Source: Fusobacterium sp. (lineage in GTDB: Bacteria; Fusobacteriota; Fusobacteriia; Fusobacteriales; Fusobacteriaceae). From it: a stretch of DNA of 35,566 nucleotides. Position 1 is the first letter of the stretch. The number at the start of each line of letters is the position of its first letter. This document shows positions 25,549 to 34,820 of the stretch, one piece after another. The notes under the pieces are model-generated. The model searched no databases. It was given only the letters and a program-made list of their open reading frames with translations, and was not told the origin of the DNA. The DNA lies in NCBI GenBank assembly GCA_019410665.1, contig DXSD01000002.1, forward strand, positions 1 to 35,566, given 5' to 3'. A program made the position numbers and the translations under genes.

Positions 25549-26454
25549 TTTTTGAATTTCTCTTGCGTTGTCTATCTCCTCACCAAGTGCAGCTTTAATA
25601 GCTACAATAGCTACTTCAAGTTGTTTTAAATCAGGTTCTCTAGTAGTTATTTTTTGAAGAGATAGCCCTGGAAAAGCAATAGCACGAATGCATATATTTT
25701 CTAAATGTTTAGAACTATATCTTTGAATTTCATAAGATATTCCAGCTATAAGTGGCATAAGAAATATTCTTAATAGAACTTTTAACCCTATTCTACCAAC
25801 TATAGTAGAAGGAGTAGGGAATAGAAAGTCAATAGCTGAAAATACAATTATAGCAATAAACATAACTATTAATAAAAAACTAGTTCCACATCTAGGATGT
25901 AGAGTAGTAAATTTTTTAGCATTTTCAGGAGTAAGTTCTAAATTATTCTCATATGCATAGATAGATTTATGCTCAGCTCCATGATACTCATATACTCTTT
26001 TTACATCTTTAGAAAAAGATATAAGCCAGATGTAAAGAATAAAAAATATAAGTCTTAAAACAGCTTCTAAAATATTAGAATAGATCTTATTTTCTAAAAA
26101 TATAAAACTTCCAATTAAAGAGGGTAAAAGGATAAATAATCCAATACCTAAGCTTAAAGAGATAACAGTAGTTAGAATAGCTTCCTTTTGAGTAATTTGC
26201 TCCTCTTCTTTATCTTCAGCTTCATTAGCAGAGAATGTTAACTCTTTTATTCCCATAACTAAGGCATCAAAAAGCATAACAGCCCCTCTTATAAAGGGAA
26301 TTTCAGCTAGCTTTCCTTTTTTACTTGAAATTTTAGTTTTTTTATAAACTATCTCTCCAGATGGTTTTCTAACAGCAGTAGCTATAAACTCAGGACTTCT
26401 CATCATAACTCCTTCAATAACAGCCTGCCCTCCAATACTAATTCTTTTTTCCAT
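25546..26454 (-). CDS. yqhQ: DUF1385 (YqhQ-like) membrane protein
   Basis: A 302-residue integral membrane protein of the DUF1385 family. The conserved N-terminus GGQAVIEGVMMRSPE, FIRGAVMLFDALVMGIKEL, the central EYHGAEHKSIYAYE and HPRCGTSFLLIV, and RIFLMPLIAGISYEIQRY identify it. About four or five hydrophobic segments are visible from residue 95 to 235. The molecular function is unknown; the conserved His/Cys residues could bind a metal. It is last in the rapZ-uvrC operon, 18 bp after the phosphatase. Confidence 0.9.
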   Translation of the reverse strand: MEKRISIGGQAVIEGVMMRSPEFIATAVRKPSGEIVYKKTKISSKKGKLAEIPFIRGAVMLFDALVMGIKELTFSANEAEDKEEEQITQKEAILTTVISLSLGIGLFILLPSLIGSFIFLENKIYSNILEAVLRLIFFILYIWLISFSKDVKRVYEYHGAEHKSIYAYENNLELTPENAKKFTTLHPRCGTSFLLIVMFIAIIVFSAIDFLFPTPSTIVGRIGLKVLLRIFLMPLIAGISYEIQRYSSKHLENICIRAIAFPGLSLQKITTREPDLKQLEVAIVAIKAALGEEIDNAREIQK

Positions 26455-26472
26455 AATTTTCCTTTCTAAAAT

Positions 26473-27984
26473 TTAAACATTACTTTTTAAGATAACAAAT
26501 GTTAAATCATCTGTTTGTTCATAATCCTCTCTAAATTTATTTATTCCATCTAAAATCGCCTTTCTTAACTCTTTAGGCGACTTTTTTTTGTTTTTATAAA
26601 TAATATCTTTTAATCTTTCAACTCCAAAAAGTTCTTTATCTTTATTTTCAGCTTCAGTAATACCATCAGTATAGAAAACTACAATATCTCCATTTTTTAA
26701 TTGAATCTCTCCCTGTTTATAATTATACTCCTCTAAGAACCCGATAGCTACTCCTTTTACATTGTGTAACTCTATCTCATCAGTAGTTGCTCTATATACA
26801 ACTAATGGATTATGTCCAGCATTTGAATAGTATAAAGTTTTACTTTCTCTATCATATTTACTGTGCATCATAGTGATGAACATATCCTCTGTTATATCAG
26901 AATAGATAATTTTATTAAGTTCATTTAAGTTTTCATTGGGAGCAAAGTCACCAGTAAGAGTAAGAGTCTTTAAAACTGAACGACCTAAAGCCATAAGAAA
27001 AGCTGCAGGAACTCCCTTTCCACTTACATCAGCTATTGTAATAGAGAACACATTATCATCTAGTAAAGTATAATCGTAATAATCTCCTCCAATCTCCTTT
27101 GCGGGTTCAAAATATTGAGCAATCTCTAGGCCAAAAATCTCATCTATATCAGCAGGAAGGATTTTCTTCTGGATTCTAGAAGCTACATCTAACTCATTGG
27201 ATATTCTCTCTTTGATCAATAGTTCAGAATAAATTTTTGCATTATTTATTGCAATAGCAACTTGGATAACTAAAGCAGAGATAGTCTCTTCATCTAGATC
27301 AATCATTTTAAATTTATCTTCAATTACATATATAACTCCAAGTTGCTTCTCCTTTACAACTAATGGAGATATTACAATCTCTTCATCAGAAGCAAGATTA
27401 AAACGTTTAGATAGGGATTTGTAAATCTCCTTATAATCCTTTAAAGTAAAATTTTTAATCTCTTCTTCTGAAAATAGAAGATCCTCTTTAAAATTACATT
27501 CACCTTTGGTTCTTTTATTAACAAGTCCACTCTCTTCCCAAAGATACAAAGAGATTCTTTTAGCACCTGTTAAAACAAAATATGCATCTAAAATAGTATT
27601 TATAATATTATCCAAGTCTAAAACAGATAAAACTGCTCTTGAGAGAGAGTTAAGATTGGAAAGATTCTCCACTCTTTTTTCTAGTAACTGGTTACTATAC
27701 TCAAGTTGAGTGGATTTTAAAACAAGAGAGTTATAAGTTTCCTCTAACTCTTTTCTATACTCTCTTAACTCTTCAATGGAGTTTTCTAACTCAAGATCTT
27801 GCTTAATAACATTTTTAATAGTATCTTCATACTCCTCTTTTAAAATTTCAGGTACATTTTCTAATTGCTTTTTATTTCTAATACTTGTAAGAATAGTCAT
27901 CATCTCTTCAATTATATCCTCTTCCTTCTTTTTGAAGTAATATAGTAAAACTCCAATTACAAGTATGAAAATAAAGTATATCAT
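26473..27984 (-). CDS. PP2C-type (SpoIIE/RsbU) phosphatase with GAF domain
   Basis: A 503-residue signalling phosphatase. It has an N-terminal membrane segment (IYFIFILVIGVLLYYF), a coiled coil (about 40-110), a GAF-like domain (about 120-260) and a C-terminal PPM-type serine phosphatase domain (about 290-500). The last shows PAKEIGGDYYDY, IADVSGKGVPAAFLMA, YSNAGHNPLVVYR and FYTDGITEAENKDKELFG, with the metal-binding Asp residues in place. In other bacteria such proteins reverse anti-sigma-factor antagonist phosphorylation; no partner switch is seen nearby. The ATG at 27984 overlaps the stop of the lipoprotein gene by one base and has GGGGGAT 7 nt upstream, so translation is coupled. Confidence 0.9.
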   Translation of the reverse strand: MIYFIFILVIGVLLYYFKKKEEDIIEEMMTILTSIRNKKQLENVPEILKEEYEDTIKNVIKQDLELENSIEELREYRKELEETYNSLVLKSTQLEYSNQLLEKRVENLSNLNSLSRAVLSVLDLDNIINTILDAYFVLTGAKRISLYLWEESGLVNKRTKGECNFKEDLLFSEEEIKNFTLKDYKEIYKSLSKRFNLASDEEIVISPLVVKEKQLGVIYVIEDKFKMIDLDEETISALVIQVAIAINNAKIYSELLIKERISNELDVASRIQKKILPADIDEIFGLEIAQYFEPAKEIGGDYYDYTLLDDNVFSITIADVSGKGVPAAFLMALGRSVLKTLTLTGDFAPNENLNELNKIIYSDITEDMFITMMHSKYDRESKTLYYSNAGHNPLVVYRATTDEIELHNVKGVAIGFLEEYNYKQGEIQLKNGDIVVFYTDGITEAENKDKELFGVERLKDIIYKNKKKSPKELRKAILDGINKFREDYEQTDDLTFVILKSNV

Positions 27985-28982
27985 TATTCTATCCCCCATT
28001 TAGTTTGTGAATTTCTAAAATCAATAGTTTCTCTCTCTTTTATGGGCTCTTTGATAGTAGCTTTTTCTAAAGTAGAGTTAGGAACATATTTAATAGAAAA
28101 ATTTTTGAGATCTTTAATTTTAAGTCCAGATTCTTCATAGATAAAAGGAAGTAACTGAAGAGGAGTAGCAACATCTACTATCTCAGTACTTAACTTATAG
28201 TCTTTAACATTCTCTACAGTTTTATTATCTAAAAGTAAGATTTTTTCTGGAATAACTCTATCTTCAATCTCTCCCTCTACAACAAAGATTTTTGAATTTA
28301 AAGTTGTGAGTATATTTTCAGGAATAGCATCACTTTTAAAATAGAGAGGAAAACCTAATTCTCCACCAGCTATCAGCTCTTTTTCATTAACTTCTATTAT
28401 ATAGTCATCCTCTATTAAAAAACAAGTGTTAGAAAATAACTTTCTATTTTCAAAAACTTCATCTACAATTCTATCTTTATCTAACTCAGTATAGTATCTA
28501 TTTTCATCATATAATTCAGATTTTTTTAGATAATCATACCAGTAGGCAACTTGTTTATTAAGATATTTTTGAATAGATCCAGCATCTTGTGGAGTACTAA
28601 CTTTTACTTTGTTATCAATGATAGCTTTCTCCTCATCAGTTAGAGAGTAAGAGTGTTTATAGAAGATTTTTTCACTCTCTCTTACCTCTCTTTTTTGTAG
28701 ATTTTTTAAATCTCTGTATAGTTCTAAAGGAATGATAAGGTTAATATCTTTATTATAAGCTACCATCTTCGATGTTAAAATATCAAACTCCTTATAGAAA
28801 TTGTCCTTTTCATATGGAGTATTAGGATAGGGTATTCTATAAAGGGTTATATCATAGTTTCCAGAAACTAAATTTGTATTTTCAAATTTAACAATTTGAC
28901 TTTTATCTTTTCTAGCAACAATACTTCCACAACCAGTAGTAAGGATAGTTAGAGCCAGTAAGAATAATAGGATTTTTTTCAT
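27984..28982 (-). CDS. Hypothetical lipoprotein
   Basis: A 332-residue exported lipoprotein: signal MKKILLFLLALTILTTGC with lipobox LTTGC, then a mixed-charge soluble domain with no recognised motif. GGAGG 5 nt before the ATG at 28982 fixes the start; an in-frame ATG four codons earlier is unlikely. It is between uvrC (15 bp before) and the PP2C phosphatase (1-bp overlap), which suggests an envelope sensor or partner for the phosphatase, but that is only context. Confidence 0.8.
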   Translation of the reverse strand: MKKILLFLLALTILTTGCGSIVARKDKSQIVKFENTNLVSGNYDITLYRIPYPNTPYEKDNFYKEFDILTSKMVAYNKDINLIIPLELYRDLKNLQKREVRESEKIFYKHSYSLTDEEKAIIDNKVKVSTPQDAGSIQKYLNKQVAYWYDYLKKSELYDENRYYTELDKDRIVDEVFENRKLFSNTCFLIEDDYIIEVNEKELIAGGELGFPLYFKSDAIPENILTTLNSKIFVVEGEIEDRVIPEKILLLDNKTVENVKDYKLSTEIVDVATPLQLLPFIYEESGLKIKDLKNFSIKYVPNSTLEKATIKEPIKERETIDFRNSQTKWGIE

Positions 28983-28997
28983 ACTCTCCTCCAATTT

Positions 28998-30785
28998 TTA
29001 ACTATTTCTTAAAGTATTTAATATATTTTCTGCTACTTTTTTAGGTACAAATCTAGAAAGAGATTCTACACTCTCTTGAAGAATTTTTTTTACAGATCCA
29101 AACTCTTTAATAAGTACCTCTTTTCTTTTAATTCCAACTCCAGGGATCTTATCTAATTCAGAAGATATAACTCTTTTACTTCTAAGTTTTCTATGGTAAG
29201 TTATACCAAATCTATGAGCTTCATCTCTCACTCTTTGAAAGATTTTCAAAGCTTCCCAATCTTTTGGGAAAGAGTAAGGAGTAGATTCTCCATATTTATA
29301 GATCTCTTCATCTCTTTTAGCCAAACTTAAAAGTTCTGCAATTCCCTCTTTTCCAATCTCACGAAAAACCTCACCAGCGGCATTAATCTGTCCTAAACCA
29401 CCATCTATTAGGACTACATCTGGAAATTCATGCTCAGGAAGTTTACTATATCTTCTTGTAATAACCTCTCTCATCATAGCAAAGTCATCAGGGGTATCTT
29501 TACAAGTTATTTTAAATTTTCTGTAATCTTTTTTAGAAGCTTTCCCCTCTACAGATACACTCATAGAAGCTACAGCATCTTTTCCTTGAATATTTGAGAT
29601 ATCAAAACACTCTATCTTTCTAGGGTATCTTTTCAGTGAAAGTTCAGTATAAATTTTATAAAGTCCCTCTTCAACAACAGATTTTTTCTTAAAGTAACTC
29701 TCTATATCTCTATTCAAATTTAACTCTCCCATTTCTAAAAGCTCTTTTCTTCTACTTTTAATTTTGGGAAAATGGAAATCAACTTTTTGTTTTTTCTCAA
29801 TCTCTAAAATTTTATTAACTAAAAGTAATCTCTCTTCTAACATAGGTTGAAAAACAATATTCTTTGGAATAGGATGCTTTGTATAGAAGGCAGTAATAAT
29901 ACTCTCCTCTAATTCTCCCTCTATTTTATCTTTTAAATCTATATTAGTAGAAATCTTTCCTAAAATTTTTCCATCTCTAACATTTAATACACAGATAAAG
30001 ACTCTCTCCCCTTCTTTTTTCATAAGAAAAACATCTTCATCTAGCTCTCTTCCATACTCAGTCACTTGGTTAGCAACAGCATTTTCTACCTCTTTTATTT
30101 GTTCTCTTAAAGTTATTGCTTCCTCAAAACGCATATCTTCAGCAGCTTTTTCCATATCCAGTTTTAAACTAGCAATAACCTCTTTCCCTTTACCTTTTAA
30201 AAGATTTTTAGCCCTTTCCACTTGACTGTTATATTCTAAGTAGATATCTTTATAAGTGCAAGGACCAGGACACATCTTCATAAAATATTTTAAACAAGGA
30301 CGAGGATAGTTCTTATTCATATCCCTTTCACAATCTCTCAACTTAAATATTCTGACTAAAGCTTTTTTTAAATTCCATGCTCCAAAGGGATAGGGCCCAA
30401 AATAGTTTCCATTTTTAATATCAAGAGCTTTAGTACTTCTAATAATTTTAATATTAGGAAAATTTTCCTTACTAATTCTAATATAGGGATAGGTTTTTTC
30501 ATCTTTTAAAAGAATATTGTACTTAGGTAGATACTTTTTTATAAGGTTATTTTCTAAAACTAAGGCATCTAGTTCACTATTACAAATTATAAATTCAATA
30601 TCCTCAATATTTTTAACGAGTTCTTTTGTTTTTTCACTTTCATGCTCTCTGTTAAAGTATGAAGATACTCTATTTTTTAGATTTTTAGCTTTACCTACAT
30701 AGATTACTTTATCATTTTTTTTCATTAGATACACTCCAGGGTTTTCTGGAATGTCCAATTTTTTTATATCAAAATTTTTTACCAA
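28998..30785 (-). CDS. uvrC: Excinuclease ABC subunit C (UvrC)
   Basis: A 595-residue nuclease making both incisions in nucleotide excision repair. Domains in order: GIY-YIG nuclease (PGVYLMKKNDKVIYVGKAKNLKNRVSSYF, residues 15-45); a cysteine cluster (CERDMNKNYPRPC, then CPGPC); the UVR/UvrB-binding segment (MRFEEAITLREQIKEVENA, about 205-225); the RNase H-like endonuclease (FDISNIQG, VLIDGGLGQINAA); and tandem helix-hairpin-helix motifs (IPGVGIKRKEVLIKEFGSV). The start is a TTG at 30785, with AGAGG close upstream, overlapping the rapZ end by 7 bp. No suitable ATG exists near the family's N-terminus. Confidence 0.96.
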   Translation of the reverse strand: MVKNFDIKKLDIPENPGVYLMKKNDKVIYVGKAKNLKNRVSSYFNREHESEKTKELVKNIEDIEFIICNSELDALVLENNLIKKYLPKYNILLKDEKTYPYIRISKENFPNIKIIRSTKALDIKNGNYFGPYPFGAWNLKKALVRIFKLRDCERDMNKNYPRPCLKYFMKMCPGPCTYKDIYLEYNSQVERAKNLLKGKGKEVIASLKLDMEKAAEDMRFEEAITLREQIKEVENAVANQVTEYGRELDEDVFLMKKEGERVFICVLNVRDGKILGKISTNIDLKDKIEGELEESIITAFYTKHPIPKNIVFQPMLEERLLLVNKILEIEKKQKVDFHFPKIKSRRKELLEMGELNLNRDIESYFKKKSVVEEGLYKIYTELSLKRYPRKIECFDISNIQGKDAVASMSVSVEGKASKKDYRKFKITCKDTPDDFAMMREVITRRYSKLPEHEFPDVVLIDGGLGQINAAGEVFREIGKEGIAELLSLAKRDEEIYKYGESTPYSFPKDWEALKIFQRVRDEAHRFGITYHRKLRSKRVISSELDKIPGVGIKRKEVLIKEFGSVKKILQESVESLSRFVPKKVAENILNTLRNS

Positions 30786-31636
30786 TTTCCTCTCTCTTTC
30801 TCTCTATGGTTAACATAGACATTAAGATTTTCAAACTTAGATAGTTCTTTAGCTATTAATTGAGCAAAGGTAACAGAACGGTGCTTTCCACCACTACATC
30901 CAATACCAATAGTAAGATGTTTTTTCCCCTCTTTTATATAGTGGGGAATTAAAAAGTCAAACATATCCATGAGTTTAGCAAAAAACTCTTGAGATAGATC
31001 AAAGCTCATAACATAGTCAGAAACCTCTTTATCTAAACCACTTTTAGGCTTTAAATCTTCTATGTAATAAGGATTAGGAAGAAATCTTACATCGAAAACT
31101 AAGTCTACATCAATGGGAATCCCATATTTAAAACCAAAGGATTGAACATGGATATTTATCTCTTTTATATCTACATCTAATCCCAATACAGTTTTTAATT
31201 TTTCAGTAAGTTCTTTAGGCTTATCAAAGCTTGTGTCAATAATACCAGTAGCTAACTCCTTTACATCAGCCATTATCTCTCTCTCTTTTCTGATACTTTG
31301 AAGAAGAGTTTTCTCTTCAACTGGATGTTTTCTTCTAGTGAGGTTGTATCTATTTAAAATAACCTCTTTAGAAGCTTGTAAAAATATAATTGAACATTTA
31401 ATCTCTTCATTCTCTCTTAATTTTTTTAGAAAACTTGTAAACTCTTCAATATGTTTAAAAGAACGAATATCCATACCAAGAGCAATCCTTTCAATTGAAG
31501 AATCAATAAAAGGAACTCCAATTTCACAAGGAAGATTATCAACAGTGTAATAACCTAAATCTTCTAAAACATTTAAAGCTGTTGTTTTCCCACTTCCACT
31601 TAACCCTGTTACAATTACTATTTTTTTCTTTTTCAT
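30779..31636 (-). CDS. rapZ: RapZ/YvcJ nucleotide-binding adaptor
   Basis: A 285-residue P-loop protein. Walker A is GLSGSGKTT (about 11-19), then LEDLGYYTVDNLP, the Walker B-like region IALGMDIRS, and LTRRKHPVEE. The conserved C-terminal domain has FGFKYGIPIDVDLVFDVRFLPNPYY and IGIGCSGGKHRSV. In Enterobacteria RapZ controls amino-sugar metabolism through small RNAs; in Firmicutes YvcJ binds nucleotides with a less clear role. It is the first gene of a five-gene unit. Confidence 0.95.
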   Translation of the reverse strand: MKKKKIVIVTGLSGSGKTTALNVLEDLGYYTVDNLPCEIGVPFIDSSIERIALGMDIRSFKHIEEFTSFLKKLRENEEIKCSIIFLQASKEVILNRYNLTRRKHPVEEKTLLQSIRKEREIMADVKELATGIIDTSFDKPKELTEKLKTVLGLDVDIKEINIHVQSFGFKYGIPIDVDLVFDVRFLPNPYYIEDLKPKSGLDKEVSDYVMSFDLSQEFFAKLMDMFDFLIPHYIKEGKKHLTIGIGCSGGKHRSVTFAQLIAKELSKFENLNVYVNHREKERGNW

Positions 31637-31675
31637 CTCGCCACCTGATTTTTTATTAGTCTCTTTCTAATCTAC

Positions 31676-31686
31676 ATTATAGCACA
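31676..31686 (-). promoter_or_regulatory. Extended -10 promoter of the rapZ-uvrC operon
   Basis: On the minus strand TGC-TATAAT (TATAAT at 31676-31681) forms an extended -10 element about 40 bp before the rapZ start. No good -35 hexamer is seen. Confidence 0.5.
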
Positions 31687-31706
31687 TTTTACCAGGGTTT
31701 TGCTAC

Positions 31707-32483
31707 TTATATTATATGAGTAAGTGGCATTAAAATAATTCCAGTAAATATAGAGATAAGGGCAGTTTTAGTATATCCATACTCTCTTGAGCTAGGGATT
31801 AACTCTTCAATAGCAATGTAGAGCATAATTCCAGATATTATAGCAAAGATAGCTCCTAAGGAAAAATCATTTATATATGGCTTTAAGATTAAAAATGCCA
31901 ATAGAGCTCCTACAGGTTCAGCAATTCCAGATAAAAAAGTGTATTTAAAAGCTTTTTTAATACTACCAGTAGAGAAGTATATAGGCATAGCAACAGATAT
32001 TCCCTCAGGAATATTATGCATAGCAATAGCTAGAGCAATAGAGATTCCCAAAGCAAGATTGTCATAACCAGCCATGAAGGTAGCTATTCCTTCAGGGAAG
32101 TTGTGAAGTCCTATGGCTAAAGTAGAAACAAAACCAACTCTAAAAAGATTTTGATGTTTATACCCTTCACCACTCTCTTCGCTTATATGAGGAACAAATC
32201 TATCTAGAGCTCCTGCAATAACAACTCCAAGTAAAAGGAAGACAACTCCTAAAACAATTCCTAGTTTTTCACCAGAATAATTTTGTAAAAGTTCATTTGC
32301 ATTGGGAAGTAGGTCAGTAAAAGAGACACTAATCATTACTCCACCTGCAAAACCTAAGGAAACACTTACCAATCTTTCACTTTTTTTCTTAGTAATAAAA
32401 ACAACAAAAGCTCCTAACAAAGTAGACATACCTGCTAAAAAAGAGAGTATGAGAGCTCTTACACTATTATCATCTAAAAACAT
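31707..32483 (-). CDS. zupT: ZIP-family metal transporter (ZupT-like)
   Basis: A 258-residue inner-membrane transporter with about eight hydrophobic segments. The paired metal-site motifs HNFPEGIATFMAGY and HNIPEGISVAMPIYF are diagnostic for ZIP transporters of the ZupT type, and GIMLYIAIEELIPSS follows near the C-terminus. It probably imports zinc or other divalent ions. An AGGAGG ribosome site lies just upstream. It appears to stand alone, 223 bp after the start of rapZ is passed on one side and 165 bp from moaC on the other. The 32484-32648 space holds only AT-rich sequence and an imperfect hairpin near 32570-32625. Confidence 0.92.
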   Translation of the reverse strand: MFLDDNSVRALILSFLAGMSTLLGAFVVFITKKKSERLVSVSLGFAGGVMISVSFTDLLPNANELLQNYSGEKLGIVLGVVFLLLGVVIAGALDRFVPHISEESGEGYKHQNLFRVGFVSTLAIGLHNFPEGIATFMAGYDNLALGISIALAIAMHNIPEGISVAMPIYFSTGSIKKAFKYTFLSGIAEPVGALLAFLILKPYINDFSLGAIFAIISGIMLYIAIEELIPSSREYGYTKTALISIFTGIILMPLTHII

Positions 32484-32648
32484 AAAATACCTCCTATTTT
32501 ATACTAATCTTTCTTTGTATATATTTTACCCTATTTTTAAAATTTTATCTAGTATTTTATAATCAAAACAAAAGAAGAAATTTTATAAAAATGTAATAAT
32601 TACAAAATTTCTCCTTCTATATTACTTATTCTAAATTAAAATTTTTAT

Positions 32649-33113
32649 CTATTTTAAAAGGAAGTCAGATTTTCCTCCTCTTTTCTCTATAAGCTTTATA
32701 TCTCCAATAACCATATGTTTATCTACAGCTTTACACATATCATAAATAGTTAGAGTAGCAATAGAAACTGCTGTTAAAGCTTCCATTTCAACCCCAGTTT
32801 TTCCAGTAGTTTTAACTGTAGCTTCTACCCAAATTCTGTCCTTTTCAATTTCAAAAGAGATATCTGCTCCAGTTAGTAAAATATTGTGACACATGGGAAT
32901 AAGATCCCAAGTTTTTTTAGCTCCACAGATTCCACCTACCTGTGCAACTGATAAAACATCTCCTTTTTTCATTTTTCCATCAACTATCATTTGGATAGTT
33001 TCTTCATTCATTTTTATATATCCTCTAGCAATGGCTTTTCTCTGAGTTTCATTTTTTTCAGATACATCTACCATTCTAGCTCTTCCATTTTCATTAAAAT
33101 GTGTAAATTCCAT
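32649..33113 (-). CDS. moaC: Cyclic pyranopterin monophosphate synthase MoaC
   Basis: A 154-residue enzyme of molybdenum cofactor synthesis that forms cyclic pyranopterin monophosphate together with MoaA. RMVDVSEKNETQRKAIARG, LIPMCHNILLTG, TGKTGVEMEALTAVSIATLTIYDMCKAVDK and IKLIEKRGGKS cover the family's catalytic blocks, including the conserved Lys and Asp residues. It starts 2 bp after the MoeA-like gene stop. MoaA is not in the window. Confidence 0.95.
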   Translation of the reverse strand: MEFTHFNENGRARMVDVSEKNETQRKAIARGYIKMNEETIQMIVDGKMKKGDVLSVAQVGGICGAKKTWDLIPMCHNILLTGADISFEIEKDRIWVEATVKTTGKTGVEMEALTAVSIATLTIYDMCKAVDKHMVIGDIKLIEKRGGKSDFLLK

Positions 33114-33115
33114 TA

Positions 33116-34138
33116 TTATCCCTGCTTTCCAAAAGAACAGTTAGGATAGTGACAAACTTCACAAGTTTGGCAAAGTCCTCCGTTTCCATACATCATAATA
33201 TCTCTTTTACTCAATTTTTCTCCTGTCATTACTCTAGAAAGAACTAGATCAAAGATAGTTCTTTTAGCAAACATTACACAACCAGGCAATCCCATCATAG
33301 GAATATCTCCTAAATAAGATAGTAAGAACATAGCTCCAGGAAGTACAGGAGCTCCATATGTAACAAGTTCTCCTCCCATCTCCATAATAGAAGTAGGAGT
33401 TAAATCATCAGGATCTACTGACATTCCTCCGGTAAAAATAAGCATGTTAGCACCCTTAGCTAAAAACTCTTGAGCTCTAGCTTTTATTATCTCCTTATCA
33501 TCAGGGCATAAAACTTGTCCAATGATTTCACAATCATATTCTGATAGTTTATTTTTAATAACAGGACCAAATTTATCCTCTATTCTACCATAAAAAACTT
33601 CATTTCCAGTTGTAATAACTCCAACTTTATACTTTTTATATGGTAGAATATTAAGTAAAGGGGATTTAACTACTTCTTTAGCTCTATCCATTTTTTCCTT
33701 AGCAACAACAAGAGGAATAACTCTTGACCCACCAATTAACTCACCTTTTTTTACTGGAGTATTGTTTGGTAAAGTAGCAAAAGAGATCTCACCAAGCATA
33801 TTTAGTTCTAAAAGATTCTCTGCCTCAACTTTTAAAATTCCATCACACTGAGCTCTAAAGTTTATTTTTCCCTCTTTTATTTCATCATCAGTGTAGATAT
33901 TTTCTCCTTTTCCTAATTCTCCTAAAATTAAAGCTGCATCATTTTCATGAACTCCTACATCACCAAGCTCAAAAACATAGATATTATCCTTACCTAAACT
34001 TAAAAGCTTAGGAATATCCTCCTCAGTAATAATATGTCCTTTTTTAAAAGCTCTTCCTTTAAATTCACCAGGTAAAATCTGTGTTATATCATGTTGAAGT
34101 ACATATCCAACTGCATCTATTGTTCTTATTTTTTTCAT
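33116..34138 (-). CDS. Molybdopterin-binding (MoeA-like) protein with C-terminal Cys cluster
   Basis: A 340-residue protein with the MoCF/MogA-type molybdopterin-binding domain in its second half: VGVITTGNEVFYGR, then LIFTGGMSVDPDDLTP and MMGLPGCVMFAKRTIFDLVL. The N-terminal part (VGYVLQHDITQILPGEFKGRAFKKG and DIPKLLSLGKDNIYVFEL) resembles the start of shortened MoeA-like proteins. It is shorter than classical MoeA (about 400 residues). The tail has four Cys in CQTCEVCHYPNCSFG, which could bind a metal. It lies between modB (4-bp overlap) and moaC, so it probably inserts or senses molybdate or acts with the cofactor. Confidence 0.85.
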   Translation of the reverse strand: MKKIRTIDAVGYVLQHDITQILPGEFKGRAFKKGHIITEEDIPKLLSLGKDNIYVFELGDVGVHENDAALILGELGKGENIYTDDEIKEGKINFRAQCDGILKVEAENLLELNMLGEISFATLPNNTPVKKGELIGGSRVIPLVVAKEKMDRAKEVVKSPLLNILPYKKYKVGVITTGNEVFYGRIEDKFGPVIKNKLSEYDCEIIGQVLCPDDKEIIKARAQEFLAKGANMLIFTGGMSVDPDDLTPTSIMEMGGELVTYGAPVLPGAMFLLSYLGDIPMMGLPGCVMFAKRTIFDLVLSRVMTGEKLSKRDIMMYGNGGLCQTCEVCHYPNCSFGKQG

Positions 34139-34809
34139 ATATTATCCCTTTCTTTTAAAAATAAATAATTATATATTATCATAACTAAAAAACTTATTAC
34201 CAATATTACTATTAGAAAAAAATTTGCTGTTTCTCTATCTCCACTTTCTGAAGCTGAATAGATTGCCATAGATATAGTTTGTGTTTTATTAGGGATATTT
34301 CCAGCTAACATAAGGGTTGCTCCAAACTCTCCCATAGCTCTCCCAAAAGCTAAAACCATACCAGCTAATATATTTCTTTTTATGAGTGGTATGGTAATAA
34401 GCCTCAATATTTGCCATTCACTAGCTCCTGCTTCTCTTCCAGCTTCAAAATATACAGGATTAAGAGAAGCTATACCAGTTTTTATACTGTTATACATAAG
34501 TGGTAAGGACACAATAAAAGCTGTAATTATCCCAGCCCACCATGAAAATAGTACTGTAATTTCAAAATACTTATATAAAAAGGAACCAATAATCCCTCTT
34601 TTTCCTAAAATTAAAATAAGTATATATCCTAGAACACTAGGAGAGATAAAAAGAGGAAGATTGATAAATAGTTCACAAATATCTTTGACTTTTGTATTAG
34701 CTCCATTCAGTATCCAAACGCAGAAAATTGAGAAGATGGAAACTAAAATAGTAGAGATAGTAGCTATCTTTAAAGTTAATAGTATTACTTTTAAATCTAA
34801 AATATCCAT
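34135..34809 (-). CDS. modB: Molybdate ABC transporter permease ModB
   Basis: A 224-residue inner-membrane permease with about five or six hydrophobic segments and the EAA loop EAGREAGASEWQILRLITIPL (about 122-142), then MGEFGATLMLAGNIPNKTQT, which is typical of ModB. It starts 11 bp after modA and overlaps the MoeA-like gene by 4 bp. The ATPase ModC, normally next to it, is absent from this operon as far as the window shows. Confidence 0.93.
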   Translation of the reverse strand: MDILDLKVILLTLKIATISTILVSIFSIFCVWILNGANTKVKDICELFINLPLFISPSVLGYILILILGKRGIIGSFLYKYFEITVLFSWWAGIITAFIVSLPLMYNSIKTGIASLNPVYFEAGREAGASEWQILRLITIPLIKRNILAGMVLAFGRAMGEFGATLMLAGNIPNKTQTISMAIYSASESGDRETANFFLIVILVISFLVMIIYNYLFLKERDNI

Positions 34810-34820
34810 TTTTAACCTAT

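Noticed and set aside
32570..32625. Terminator between moaC and zupT
   Set aside because: The hairpin is imperfect (3-nt bulge) with a long loop and no clear T-run, so it was not listed as a feature.
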